This document shows, piece after piece, positions 10,296 through 19,142 of a DNA stretch of 64,000 bases. How positions within the stretch are numbered: position 1 is the first letter of the stretch; each line of letters starts with the position of its first letter. Source of the stretch: Phyllobacterium trifolii (GTDB lineage Bacteria; Pseudomonadota; Alphaproteobacteria; Rhizobiales; Rhizobiaceae); contig NZ_JACHXN010000013.1 in NCBI RefSeq assembly GCF_014192095.1, positions 62,001-126,000 of the forward strand, read 5' to 3'. The position numbers were made by a program, and so were the translations under genes. The notes under the pieces were generated by a model that was given only the letters and a program-made list of their open reading frames with translations, did no database searches and was not told the DNA's origin.

Positions 10296-10631
10296 ATGAC
10301 CGAAGTGCTAAGTGTTTCTGTCTCCGATGCCGCTGCAAAGCGCATCTCGGCGATTCTGCAGTCAGATCCGGAAAAGACCGCCTTGCGCATTTCCGTCGAG
10401 GGCGGCGGTTGCTCGGGCTTTTCCTACAAGTACGATCTGGTTGACGCACAGGACGTCGATGACATCGTCATCGAGAAACTCGGCGCCAAGGTGTTGATCG
10501 ATCAGATTTCCCTGCCCTATATCGGCGGTTCGGAGATTGATTTCGTCGACGATCTGATGGGCCAGTCGTTCCAGATCCGCAATCCAAACGCGACCTCTTC
10601 CTGTGGTTGCGGGACAAGCTTCTCCGTCTGA
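10296..10631 (+). CDS. erpA: Iron-sulfur cluster insertion protein ErpA
   Basis: A-type Fe-S carrier that delivers clusters to apoproteins. The 111-residue protein has the three conserved cysteines of the family: Cys39 in 'GGGCSGF' and Cys103/Cys105 in the C-terminal 'SCGCGTSF'. The size is typical. It is placed next to dgt and xthA, the usual location of erpA in Rhizobiales. IscA and SufA share the fold, but no isc or suf genes are present here, so ErpA is preferred. Confidence 0.92.
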   Translation: MTEVLSVSVSDAAAKRISAILQSDPEKTALRISVEGGGCSGFSYKYDLVDAQDVDDIVIEKLGAKVLIDQISLPYIGGSEIDFVDDLMGQSFQIRNPNATSSCGCGTSFSV

Positions 10632-10668
10632 CATCACCTTGCCGCCGTTGCAACCAGAGCGCAAATCC

Positions 10669-11448
10669 ATGAAAATCGTTACCTGGAACATAAACGGCGT
10701 CAAAGCCCGCATCGAGGTGCTGACGACATGGCTGCAGGAGTCCAATCCGGACATTGTCTGCCTGCAGGAAATCAAATCCGTCGATGAAGGTTTCCCGCGC
10801 TTCGAGTTGGAAGCGCGGGGCTATCATGTCGAAACGAATGGCCAGAAAGGCTTCAACGGCGTCGCCATTTTATCGAAGCAGTCCCCCGACGAGGTCAATC
10901 GCGGTCTTCCTGGCGATGATGCCGATGATCATGCGCGCTTTGTAGAAGCCGTATTTTCCACCGAAAAGGGCCCGCTGCGTGTCGTTTCGCTCTATCTGCC
11001 GAACGGCAATCCCATCAACACCGAGAAATTTCCATACAAGATAGGCTGGATGGCGCGGCTGGAGCGTTGGGCCGAAGAGCGGCTGGCCCTTGAAGAGCCA
11101 CTTATTCTGGCTGGCGACTACAATGTCATCCCCGAGCCTATCGACGCAAAGGTCCCGGAAGCCTGGGTCAATGATGCATTGTTCCAGCCGGCGACACGCC
11201 AATCTTTCCGACGGCTTGAAAACCTGGGCTTCACCGATGCGGTTCGCAGCGTTACCGATAAGGGCGACGTCTATACATTCTGGGACTATCAGGCGGGTGC
11301 CTGGCAGAAGAACAACGGCATTCGCATCGATCACCTGATGCTATCGCCGGAAGCCGCGAACATGCTCGAATCCGCCAGCATTGAAAAACATGTCCGTGCC
11401 TGGGAAAAACCGTCGGATCATGTGCCGGTCGCGATTTTTATCACCTGA
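10669..11448 (+). CDS. xthA: Exodeoxyribonuclease III
   Basis: Mg-dependent AP endonuclease / 3'-5' exonuclease of base excision repair. From the ATG at 10669 the protein is 259 residues. It begins 'MKIVTWNINGVKAR', followed by the metal-binding glutamate in 'CLQEIK' (Glu34), then 'GDYNVIPEPID', 'IDHLML' and the terminal 'SDHVPV' active-site histidine. The reading frame is open upstream into erpA, but homologues begin at MKIVTWN. It follows erpA by 37 bp and is probably co-transcribed with it. Confidence 0.95.
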   Translation: MKIVTWNINGVKARIEVLTTWLQESNPDIVCLQEIKSVDEGFPRFELEARGYHVETNGQKGFNGVAILSKQSPDEVNRGLPGDDADDHARFVEAVFSTEKGPLRVVSLYLPNGNPINTEKFPYKIGWMARLERWAEERLALEEPLILAGDYNVIPEPIDAKVPEAWVNDALFQPATRQSFRRLENLGFTDAVRSVTDKGDVYTFWDYQAGAWQKNNGIRIDHLMLSPEAANMLESASIEKHVRAWEKPSDHVPVAIFIT

Positions 11449-11539
11449 TACGCAACGAATTTATGACGATTTGGCTTAGACCTTCGGTGAATTGACAAGT
11501 CTTGCCGGCATATCGCCATCGACCCGATCCAGCATTGCC

Positions 11540-12334
11540 TCAGAAATCGCCGGTCTTGACGATGTCCTCGGCCAGCACCATTGCGGTGCGCCGGTCGGCC
11601 TCGTCTGATATGGAAAACGCCTGCTCCTGTACATCGCGGATCCAGGCTTTGTCCTGCTTGTTGGCGTGTTCAAGAGCCGCAGTCATCATTGCGAGGCCGC
11701 GCACGGTCTTGCCTGCTTGAAACAGCAGGTTGCCAAGCATGGCCTGTGCACCCGCATTGCCTTTTTGCGCCGAAAGACGGAACCAGCGTGCAGCCTGGTT
11801 GGGGCTGGCTTGTCCGCCTTCGCCTTTCATCAGCATCTTGCCGAGTTCGAATTGCGCGTCGGAATCGCCAAAATTCGATGCTGCCTGCAGATAAAGATCG
11901 CGCGCCGCACTTGGGTTGGAATTGATCGGCGAATTCGGGATGCCACGTTTGACATAACCTGCCAGCGCGACCAGCGCATCGGCGACGTAGCTTTCGTTCT
12001 CCGTGCCCTGATCGGCGCCTTCATGGACGACCTGCTCGAACATCTTGTAGGCTTCGTAGTCATCTTCCTTGACGCCGTCGCCTTCCGCATACATGCGCGC
12101 AAGTTTCCAGTTGGCGCCCTGATGTCCCTTTTCAGCGGCAAAACGTAGTGCTTTGACTGCCTCGTCCTTATGGCCGTTCTTATAGGCAGAGAAACCAAAC
12201 TTGAAGAGTGCGAATGGGCTGGAGTCTTCCTTCACCTCATTTTGCGTATCGAAGGCGAAACAAGGCATGGTCATAGCGCTCATCAAAAGGCCAAACCCGA
12301 CAATTGGACCAAAAAAACGATCAGCGATGAGCAT
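11540..12334 (-). CDS. exoR: Periplasmic Sel1-repeat regulator ExoR
   Basis: In Sinorhizobium and Agrobacterium, ExoR is the periplasmic inhibitor of the ExoS/ChvI two-component system and represses exopolysaccharide synthesis. The 264-residue protein has a signal peptide (about 1-28, 'MPCFAFD') followed by Sel1/TPR-like repeats: 'ALRFAAEKGHQGANWKLARMY', 'YLQAASNFGDSDAQFELGKML' and 'WFRLSAQKGNAGAQAMLGNLL'. The repeat order, the 'MKGEGG' loop and the length match ExoR as I know it. It is convergent with xthA. ExoS/ChvI are not in this window, so the regulatory role is by homology. Confidence 0.85.
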   Translation of the reverse strand: MLIADRFFGPIVGFGLLMSAMTMPCFAFDTQNEVKEDSSPFALFKFGFSAYKNGHKDEAVKALRFAAEKGHQGANWKLARMYAEGDGVKEDDYEAYKMFEQVVHEGADQGTENESYVADALVALAGYVKRGIPNSPINSNPSAARDLYLQAASNFGDSDAQFELGKMLMKGEGGQASPNQAARWFRLSAQKGNAGAQAMLGNLLFQAGKTVRGLAMMTAALEHANKQDKAWIRDVQEQAFSISDEADRRTAMVLAEDIVKTGDF

Positions 12335-12822
12335 GACTATAGTCTTCCTTTGCCCTCACCGTGCGTGTCGCAGCGTTACCGCGCGTCATACGAACGGTTC
12401 GAGCCCAAATCCCGCCAGCGCGCGTCATCGCGTCAGCCAGCAACGGGAGGGACAAATCTCGCATACCATTCCAGCGAACATTTGACCGCTTTCCGGCAAT
12501 AGTAGGGCCAGAACAAAAGAAAACACTTGTGTCGAAAGCATACGATTGGCGCGATGACGCAACAATCGTGGAAGGGCCGTGTATCAACTTACGGCTCAAA
12601 GTTTTTGCCCTTGAAACAAGTATCGTGTCCATCATTTCCCCAAGCGGAACATCTGTACAGTTACTCGATGTAATCAACCACCAAAGGTTGCCGCCCTTTC
12701 GAGTTGCTCCGGGTTTGTGGCGCAAAATGGGCAAATTCTGTCCTCTCCAGAGACTGGACGATCATCGCGCCACAGTGTTGCTGAATCGTCACAAAATTTG
12801 ATCACCCGAGGCAGGCGGGTAT
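12335..12822. other. Intergenic region upstream of exoR
   Basis: About 490 bp between exoR and the terminator of the porin gene. Overlapping open frames exist on both strands but none has a recognisable product, ribosome-binding site or domain. It presumably holds the exoR promoter. Confidence 0.5.
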
Positions 12823-12852
12823 GAAAAAGCCCGGCGCTTGGCCGGGCTTTTT
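12823..12852 (-). terminator. Bidirectional-looking terminator after the FadL-type porin gene
   Basis: A GC-rich hairpin (AAAAAGCCCGGC / GCCGGGCTTTTT) sits 19 bp beyond the stop of the minus-strand porin gene. T-runs flank it on either strand, so it can stop transcription in both directions. Confidence 0.85.
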
Positions 12853-12870
12853 CGATTTTCGCAATTTGGC

Positions 12871-14151
12871 CTAGAACTTGATTTTGCCTGCGAGAGACAA
12901 TGCGCCGACGAAATCATCACCGAAATCATAGGTCACGTCGTTGCCGCAGCCGCCGGTCTTTGGGCAAGCCGTCGGGCCATAGGAACCAGCTGCCAGCATG
13001 CCAACCGCGCCGCCTAAACGAAGCTCAACATTCTTGTTGGGTGCGTAAGACACGCCACCGGAAAGCAGATACGTATCGGTCTGGGTGGTCAGACCGGTCG
13101 ACGTGCCGCGATCCCAGCTAAGCTGCGCCGATCCACTCCACTTGTCGTTGAATTTGTGGCCGATACCGGCAGCGACCGTCCAGCCATCCTGGAACATAAG
13201 ATCGAGCGTCGTCAGCAGAACTGGCGATGTCGGGCCGCAACTCACAATGCCCTTGGTCGAAGTCGGGCAGAACGAGACGACGTTCAGAACGCTCCAGTCT
13301 ACCCATTTGACCGAGCCGAATGCCAGCCAGTCAGGTGCGATACCCGTCTGGAGTTTGAATTCGAGCGATTGCGGCATCGTAGCCGTGCCGTAAACGTCCG
13401 TAATCTTGTTGGCAAAAGGATTTGTCGGCAGTGGCGGAAGGCCCGTCAGGTCGACGGTACCATTGATCTGGCCAAGGTCGATCTCGGCATTGTAGATAAG
13501 GCTTGCACGGAAGGCGATTTCCGGAATTTCGTACGCAGCACCAATGCGCCAGCCCCAGCCATCCGCATCAAGGTCAAGCTTGCCCTGACCATCGAACAAT
13601 GCAGCAGCCGGTCCGAAGGCTGCCGGGCCCACGACCAGACGGTTCTTGTAGCCTGAAACTTCCTGGTAGGATACGCCACCGATTGCACGGAGCTGACCCT
13701 TGCCAACATCAAACTTGTACGAACACGTCAGTCCGTAATCGTCGCTCCTGATGTCGGTCTCGATGTTCTGGTTGGCACCGACCCAGTCCGCACCGGGATT
13801 GGTATGGACGCCCCATGGCTGACTGTAGGACGCAAGGCAATCCGCGTCGGGCGTGAGGCCAACCTTTGCGCCGAAGCGCGGAACCGTATAGCTCGGGGTC
13901 TCGTGTGTCGACGTGGCGCCGCCACCGATACCGTTCGCTCCCAATCCGTCGGCCGGGTTTGTGTCAACGGCGTTCTTGATCTTGCGATCCGGCATGACAT
14001 AGATAATGCCGGCTTCTGTAGCAAAGTGCTCCTGATCGAAAAGCAGATCCCAATTGTAGCCGCTGCGCTCCAGCCCCCCGGCCTGTGCTGCAGAAGCCAC
14101 GCTTGTCAGAAGCAACGCTCCACCCAAAATCGTTGAAATAGCCCTAGACAT
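12871..14151 (-). CDS. OmpP1/FadL-family outer-membrane transporter
   Basis: Predicted 14-strand outer-membrane beta-barrel of the FadL/OmpP1/TodX family, which passes long-chain fatty acids or other hydrophobic compounds. The 426-residue protein has a signal peptide (about 1-24) and alternating beta-strand patterns, and ends in an aromatic residue ('GKIKF') as outer-membrane barrels do. Internal elements such as 'MPQSLEFKLQTGIAPDWLAFGSV' resemble the family. The substrate cannot be read from sequence. A 386-bp AT-richer region upstream should hold its promoter. Confidence 0.85.
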   Translation of the reverse strand: MSRAISTILGGALLLTSVASAAQAGGLERSGYNWDLLFDQEHFATEAGIIYVMPDRKIKNAVDTNPADGLGANGIGGGATSTHETPSYTVPRFGAKVGLTPDADCLASYSQPWGVHTNPGADWVGANQNIETDIRSDDYGLTCSYKFDVGKGQLRAIGGVSYQEVSGYKNRLVVGPAAFGPAAALFDGQGKLDLDADGWGWRIGAAYEIPEIAFRASLIYNAEIDLGQINGTVDLTGLPPLPTNPFANKITDVYGTATMPQSLEFKLQTGIAPDWLAFGSVKWVDWSVLNVVSFCPTSTKGIVSCGPTSPVLLTTLDLMFQDGWTVAAGIGHKFNDKWSGSAQLSWDRGTSTGLTTQTDTYLLSGGVSYAPNKNVELRLGGAVGMLAAGSYGPTACPKTGGCGNDVTYDFGDDFVGALSLAGKIKF

Positions 14152-14537
14152 TAAGTCCCTCCCCGAAGCCTTAAAAACTTCCTGATCCCCACACAGTTCA
14201 GGAAAATTGTTACCAATACGTAATACCTAACAAATCGCGGCGTGCACGCAATCACCAGAAAATCACCGGTTTTGTGTATCGGACGCTCCAAAATCGGAAA
14301 TTGCCGCAAAATCGCGAGCACGAGACGAAAATTTCGCGAATTTCACGCTAATCCGAAATGATTAGCGGCCAAATCGATGGATTTTGGGCCGAAAAACGCC
14401 CTTGTTGCTCAAATGCAACGGCGGCCAAAAATGACGGAATTGGGGCTTTTACCCGACCGAAATGGGGAAGTTACCCTTCACTGGCGCAGTAAAAACCCGT
14501 TGGACGCGCGCCGGATTCGCTACGGCGCGCCAGGCAC
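14152..14537. other. Non-coding region between valS and the porin gene
   Basis: No gene is recognised. The stretch is rich in short CCAAAAT / GAAAATT-type motifs and ends in a GC-rich block before the valS stop. It likely contains the promoter of the FadL-type gene. Confidence 0.45.
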
Positions 14538-17324
14538 CTAGCCTGCTTCGCGAACCCTGCGGATGGCCGTTTCGATCTTCTCGGCAGCAGCCTGAAGTTC
14601 TAACAACCGTTCGCGTTCCGCTTCCACGATTTCCGGTTTGGCATTGGCGACGAATTTCTCGTTGCCGAGCTTTTTGCTGATCTTGTCGCTTTCATCGGCG
14701 ATCTTGCCGGATTCCTTGGTCAGACGCGCGATTTCCGCGTTGACGTCGATCAAACTACCGAGCGGCAACGAAGCCGTCGCTTCGCCGATAACGAATTGCG
14801 CAGAGCCCTTTGGCGCGTCATCCGCCAGGGTAATCGTCTCGACACGTGCGCGCCATTTGATCGAGGCATCGTGGCGCTGCAAGCGTTCCTTCGTAACGTC
14901 ATTGGCGCCGATGATGACGAGCGGCGCAACCGCCGATGCCGGGACGTTCATCTCCGCACGCACCGAACGTATTCCGGTGACCAGATCGATCAGCCAGTTG
15001 ATGTCCGCTGCCGCCTCGGCGTCGACGAAATCCGGATCCGGCCAGCCTGCATGGCACAGCAACGTCTCACGGCTCTTGCCCTCGCCCGCTGTAAGCGCCC
15101 AGAGCTCCTCGGTCATAAACGGCATGAACGGATGCAGCAGCTTGTAAATCTCGTCGAGCACATGGGCCGCGCAGGCCTGCGCCTCCGCCTTGGCTGCCGC
15201 ATCCTCTCCGTTGAACACCGGCTTCAACAATTCGATGTACCAGTCGCAGAACTGGTTCCAGACAAAGCGATACGCCGCACTTGCCGCCTCGTTGAAGCGG
15301 TAGCTGGCAATACCATCCGTGACATCGCGCACCGCATTGGTGAGTTCGGTCAGGATCCAGCGGTTAACGTTGAGCTTGGCATTTTCCGGACGGAACGAAG
15401 GATCACGGGCAACGCCGTTCATTTCAGCAAAGCGTGTCGAATTCCACAGCTTGGTGCCGAAGTTGCGGTAACCGGCAATGCGGCTCGGGTCGAGCTTAAC
15501 ATCACGCCCCTGCGCCGCCATAATGGCAAGCGTGAAGCGCAGCGCATCCGCACCATACTCGTCGATCAGTTCCAGCGGGTCGATGACGTTGCCTTTCGAC
15601 TTCGACATCTTGGCGCCGTTCTTGTCGCGAACCAGCGCGTGCATATAGACTGTGTGGAACGGCTCCTCCCCCATGAAGTGCAGGCCCATCATCATCATCC
15701 GGGCTACCCAGAAGAAGATGATGTCAAAGCCGCTGACGAGAACACTTGTCGGATAGTAGGTAGCAAGCTCGGGCGTTTTGTCCGGCCAGCCCAGCGTCGA
15801 GAAAGGCCAGAGTGCCGAAGAAAACCAGGTGTCGAGCACATCCTCGTCACGGGTCAGAATTTCACCGGGCTTGAGGTTTTCCAGAAGGTTCTGGACATGG
15901 GCCTTCATCGGCCCTTCATGCGCCAGATAATGCTGGACCGCAGCGCTCAGCGCTTCTTCTTCCGTTCGTTCCACGAACACCTGTCCATCGGGTCCGTACC
16001 AGGCCGGAATTTGATGACCCCACCAGAGCTGGCGCGAAATGGCCCAGGGCTGGATGTTTTCCATCCATTCGAAATAGGTTTTTTCCCAGTTTTTGGGCAC
16101 AAAGTTGGTACGGCCTTCGCGCACGCTGGCAATCGCCGGCTTGGCAAGTTCGCCTGCATTCACATACCACTGATCGGTAAGATAGGGTTCGATCGGCACA
16201 TCACCGCGATCGCCGTGAGGAACAGCGTGCGTATGATCCTCGACTTTTTCCAGGTAGCCGCGCTCGTCCATCATGGCGACGATCAGCTTGCGCGCTGCGA
16301 ACCTGTCTTTGCCATCAAGAGCATGAACCAGCTGGTCAAGAAGACTCGATTTCTCAAGATCTTCGAAAAACTCATTGTTTTCCTTGAGGAAAATGGAGGC
16401 ATCCGTGTGCAGGATATTGATCTGGCGCAAATCGTTGCGCTTGCCGACTTCGAAGTCATTGAAATCATGCGCCGGCGTTATCTTGACCGCACCGGAACCC
16501 GCTTCCGGATCGGCATAGTCGTCTGCAACGATCGGAATATGACGCCCAACCAGCGGCAGGACCACATTATTACCGACCAAAGCATGATAGCGAACGTCGT
16601 CAGGATTAACCGCGACACCTGTATCGCCCAGCATGGTTTCAGGACGCGTCGTCGCGACCACGATAAAAGTATGAGGGTTTTCCGGGTCGAACGCCACGTT
16701 CTCGAGTGGGTAGCGGAAATGCCATAGATGGCCTTTGATTTCGCGCGACTCGACTTCTATGTCGGAAATCGCAGTGAGAAGCTTCGGATCCCAATTGACC
16801 AGTCGCTTGTCCTTATAGATCAGGCCCTGCTTGTAGAGCGTGACGAAAACTTCGAGCACGGCTTTCGACAAGCCTTCATCCATGGTAAAGCGTTCACGCG
16901 ACCAATCGCACGATGCGCCAAGGCGCCTGAGCTGACCGGCAATGATGCCGCCGGACTCCGACTTCCATTCCCAGACCCGTTCGACGAACTTTTCCCGGCC
17001 CATTTCCCGGCGGCCCGGCTGTTGCCGCTCCATCAACTGCCGCTCGACGACCATCTGCGTGGCAATGCCGGCATGATCCATGCCCGGCTGCCAAAGTACG
17101 TTCTTGCCGCGCATGCGCTCGAAACGCACCATTATATCCTGGATCGTGTTGTTGAGCGCGTGCCCCATATGCAGCGAACCTGTCACATTCGGCGGCGGTA
17201 TGACGATAGAAAATGCCTCGGCGCCTGGCTTGGAACCGGCCCCGGCCTTGAAGGCGCCGGCCTCGTCCCAGCGTTTTGCGATTTCAGGCTCTACGGCCGC
17301 GGCATCATACGTCTTCTCAAGCAT
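14538..17324 (-). CDS. valS: Valyl-tRNA synthetase
   Basis: Class I synthetase for tRNA-Val. The 928-residue protein has 'PPPNVTGSLHMGH' (HMGH at 52-55), an editing (CP1) domain with 'TTRPETMLGDTGVAVNPDD', the 'GAKMSKSKGNVIDP' loop, an anticodon-binding domain and a C-terminal coiled-coil arm ('EIARLTKESGKI...'). All parts are present at full length. It is convergent with nothing; the lipoprotein gene upstream diverges from it. Confidence 0.97.
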   Translation of the reverse strand: MLEKTYDAAAVEPEIAKRWDEAGAFKAGAGSKPGAEAFSIVIPPPNVTGSLHMGHALNNTIQDIMVRFERMRGKNVLWQPGMDHAGIATQMVVERQLMERQQPGRREMGREKFVERVWEWKSESGGIIAGQLRRLGASCDWSRERFTMDEGLSKAVLEVFVTLYKQGLIYKDKRLVNWDPKLLTAISDIEVESREIKGHLWHFRYPLENVAFDPENPHTFIVVATTRPETMLGDTGVAVNPDDVRYHALVGNNVVLPLVGRHIPIVADDYADPEAGSGAVKITPAHDFNDFEVGKRNDLRQINILHTDASIFLKENNEFFEDLEKSSLLDQLVHALDGKDRFAARKLIVAMMDERGYLEKVEDHTHAVPHGDRGDVPIEPYLTDQWYVNAGELAKPAIASVREGRTNFVPKNWEKTYFEWMENIQPWAISRQLWWGHQIPAWYGPDGQVFVERTEEEALSAAVQHYLAHEGPMKAHVQNLLENLKPGEILTRDEDVLDTWFSSALWPFSTLGWPDKTPELATYYPTSVLVSGFDIIFFWVARMMMMGLHFMGEEPFHTVYMHALVRDKNGAKMSKSKGNVIDPLELIDEYGADALRFTLAIMAAQGRDVKLDPSRIAGYRNFGTKLWNSTRFAEMNGVARDPSFRPENAKLNVNRWILTELTNAVRDVTDGIASYRFNEAASAAYRFVWNQFCDWYIELLKPVFNGEDAAAKAEAQACAAHVLDEIYKLLHPFMPFMTEELWALTAGEGKSRETLLCHAGWPDPDFVDAEAAADINWLIDLVTGIRSVRAEMNVPASAVAPLVIIGANDVTKERLQRHDASIKWRARVETITLADDAPKGSAQFVIGEATASLPLGSLIDVNAEIARLTKESGKIADESDKISKKLGNEKFVANAKPEIVEAERERLLELQAAAEKIETAIRRVREAG

Positions 17325-17507
17325 GCGAAAGTGTCCGTCATTTGCGGAAAGGGGATTGGCTACGGTGTAAACCCAATGGCCGGAGATAAGTCAATGCTGA
17401 CGTGTCGTTAACCCAATCACACAGAAAGCGAGAGATTCAGCTTTGGGACAATTGCTTTGTCACAACCACAACGATTACTTGGGCGAAATTCACCCAAGAG
17501 GTTTTTC

Positions 17508-17849
17508 ATGAGAGTGCTAAATTCAATTCTACTGTTCGCGGCATCGCTGGCCATCACAGCTTGTACCTCGTCCGGTATGCGGAGCATGGACTACAAGAAG
17601 AACCTCTCGGATCCTGTCGCTAAAAGGACGCTGCTGGCGCAATGCATCAGCGACTTCAATCGCCAATCGCAGAACAAGCGCGCAAACATGGCAGTTGTGA
17701 TGCGCATATCGGAAAAAGATGCCCCATCCGTGTTTTGCAAACGTCTCATTGATGGCATCGCCAGCGGCCGGATAACGACTTCTGAAGTTGAGACCACCAA
17801 CAGCCAGCGTGTATCGCCTAAAGTGCTTAAAGTGATCCTGGGTCAATAG
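17508..17849 (+). CDS. Small lipoprotein of unknown function
   Basis: A 113-residue protein with a lipoprotein signal peptide (about 1-19) ending in lipobox 'ITAC', so it is likely anchored in a membrane on the periplasmic side. The mature part is hydrophilic with two further cysteines ('AQCISDF' and 'VFCKRLIDG') that could form a disulfide. The ATG at 17508 is chosen because it makes a proper lipoprotein signal; the frame is open 17 codons upstream. No function is recognised. It is convergent with popZ. Confidence 0.7.
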   Translation: MRVLNSILLFAASLAITACTSSGMRSMDYKKNLSDPVAKRTLLAQCISDFNRQSQNKRANMAVVMRISEKDAPSVFCKRLIDGIASGRITTSEVETTNSQRVSPKVLKVILGQ

Positions 17850-17875
17850 CGACAACATACATTTTCGCTAGCGAG

Positions 17876-18667
17876 CTACCGCCTGCCGCCACGCGCCACG
17901 CGCTCGATCTCTTCGCGCACGAGGCGTTCGACCAGCGTCGGTAAATTGTTGTCGAGCCAGTCCTGCAGCAGAGGCCGCATGAGTTCCTGCGCGATTTCGT
18001 CGAATGAGCGCCGCTGTTCGCTCCTGACCGCGAATGAGAGATCATCAAATGCAGCGCTGACCTGGCGCTCGGCGGTCTCGGACAGGATCGGTTCAAGAGT
18101 GCGCTGCAGATCCAGAGCAAATCCGTCATCTCCGCTATCGGCTGATGATTCGATTGCAGGCGCCGTCGGCGACGCCTCGTCTGGTTCCGCGAAATCGATT
18201 TCGCTCGCAACCTCGACAGGTTCAGCAAGGAAGTCCTGTTCTGGCGTCGGTTCCGGGGTGGCTTCTGGCGTTAGAAAACCCTCCGGAATGGCCGCGGCGG
18301 GCGTGACGGTATCTTCGACTGGTTTTGTCCGCGGTTCAGCCGGAGCCACAGGTGCTGTCCGTGCAGATTCCCGCTCGGCAACCTTCGATTGCGGCGACGA
18401 TGCCGGGCGTCCCAATGCCGTCTCATAGGACCGGGCTGCTGGTGGCGGAACGGCGATACCTTCGCGCGGTGGAAGCTCGGCTTCTTCGCTCAAGTGCACC
18501 GCAGGCTGGGGCTCGGCAGCAGTAGCATGCGGCGGCTGATCGGAGTTGACCGGCTGAGGCACGACTTCATCTGGCCGCCCCGTATCGCTCTCCTCGATGA
18601 TGCGGCGGATCGATGCGAGAATCTCCTCCATGGAGGGTTCCCGGGCGACGCTGGATGATTGTGCCAT
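17876..18667 (-). CDS. popZ: Polar organizing protein PopZ (DUF2497)
   Basis: PopZ forms a cytoplasmic matrix at the cell pole that anchors ParB-parS and other polar factors in alphaproteobacteria. The protein (about 263 residues) has the family's three-part plan: a short N-terminal helix 'EPSMEEILASIRRIIEE', a long acidic Pro/Glu-rich disordered middle and a conserved C-terminal helical oligomerisation region ('LRPLLQDWLDNNLP'-like, 'LVEREI'-like, ending with basic residues). The ATG at 18667 begins MAQSSS; another ATG lies ten codons upstream. Location between valS and tolC is typical. Confidence 0.9.
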   Translation of the reverse strand: MAQSSSVAREPSMEEILASIRRIIEESDTGRPDEVVPQPVNSDQPPHATAAEPQPAVHLSEEAELPPREGIAVPPPAARSYETALGRPASSPQSKVAERESARTAPVAPAEPRTKPVEDTVTPAAAIPEGFLTPEATPEPTPEQDFLAEPVEVASEIDFAEPDEASPTAPAIESSADSGDDGFALDLQRTLEPILSETAERQVSAAFDDLSFAVRSEQRRSFDEIAQELMRPLLQDWLDNNLPTLVERLVREEIERVARGGRR

Positions 18668-19142
18668 GATACTTTTGCCCACTACATCTTGTTTCATTGC
18701 GCTGCAACGAATCTGTATCCAGTGTAGAGGCTTGCATTGCGTTTGAGAATCCCCGCGAGGTTCGTTTGGGGCTAACCCACAGACTTTTCTGAAAACGGGT
18801 CCTGAAAAGCAATTTGCCGCCAGGCGCTAGAGCATCGGGCGATAAATAGGGCGCGTTCTGCCGGAGGGAATTTGGTTCAAGGTCAAGGGGTTTGGTGAGG
18901 CCGATGTTTTTCCATCGGACGAAGCCGAAGCCCGATGGATTTGGCCCGAATTCACCCGGCCCTTCGGGTTTCCGGCTGGCGGACACCCACTTTGTCAGGC
19001 GACGGCGTCCGATGGATAGACATCGGCCTCGCCACCTTCCGCGTGGATTGTCTCGCCATCCGCGAAACAGAACTGCGTCTTATTTACCGCCCGATGCTCT
19101 TCCTGACGGCAAATAGTATTTCTGGTCGAATGATAATGAAGA
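18668..19142. other. Non-coding region between tolC and popZ
   Basis: About 475 bp without a gene. Most of it is taken up by the inverted-repeat element described at 18829-19100. Confidence 0.6.
18829..19100. repeat. Large imperfect inverted repeat (MITE-like element)
   Basis: The left arm starts AGAGCATCGGGCGATAAATA (18829) and reaches the GGTGAGGCCGATG...CCATCGGACG block (18894-18921). The right arm, read on the other strand, starts AGAGCATCGGGCGGTAAATA (from 19100) and reaches GGCGAGGCCGATG...CCATCGGACG (19033-19006). Both outer and inner blocks match almost base for base at the same spacing (about 78 and 80 bp), leaving an inner loop of about 85 bp. The symmetry suggests a non-autonomous palindromic repeat or a structured RNA. 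No transposase is present. Confidence 0.7.

Noticed and set aside
14796-16727. Long plus-strand open frame (643 codons) within valS
   Set aside because: Antisense to valS, which is complete and clearly real; no domain or ribosome-binding site is seen in this frame.
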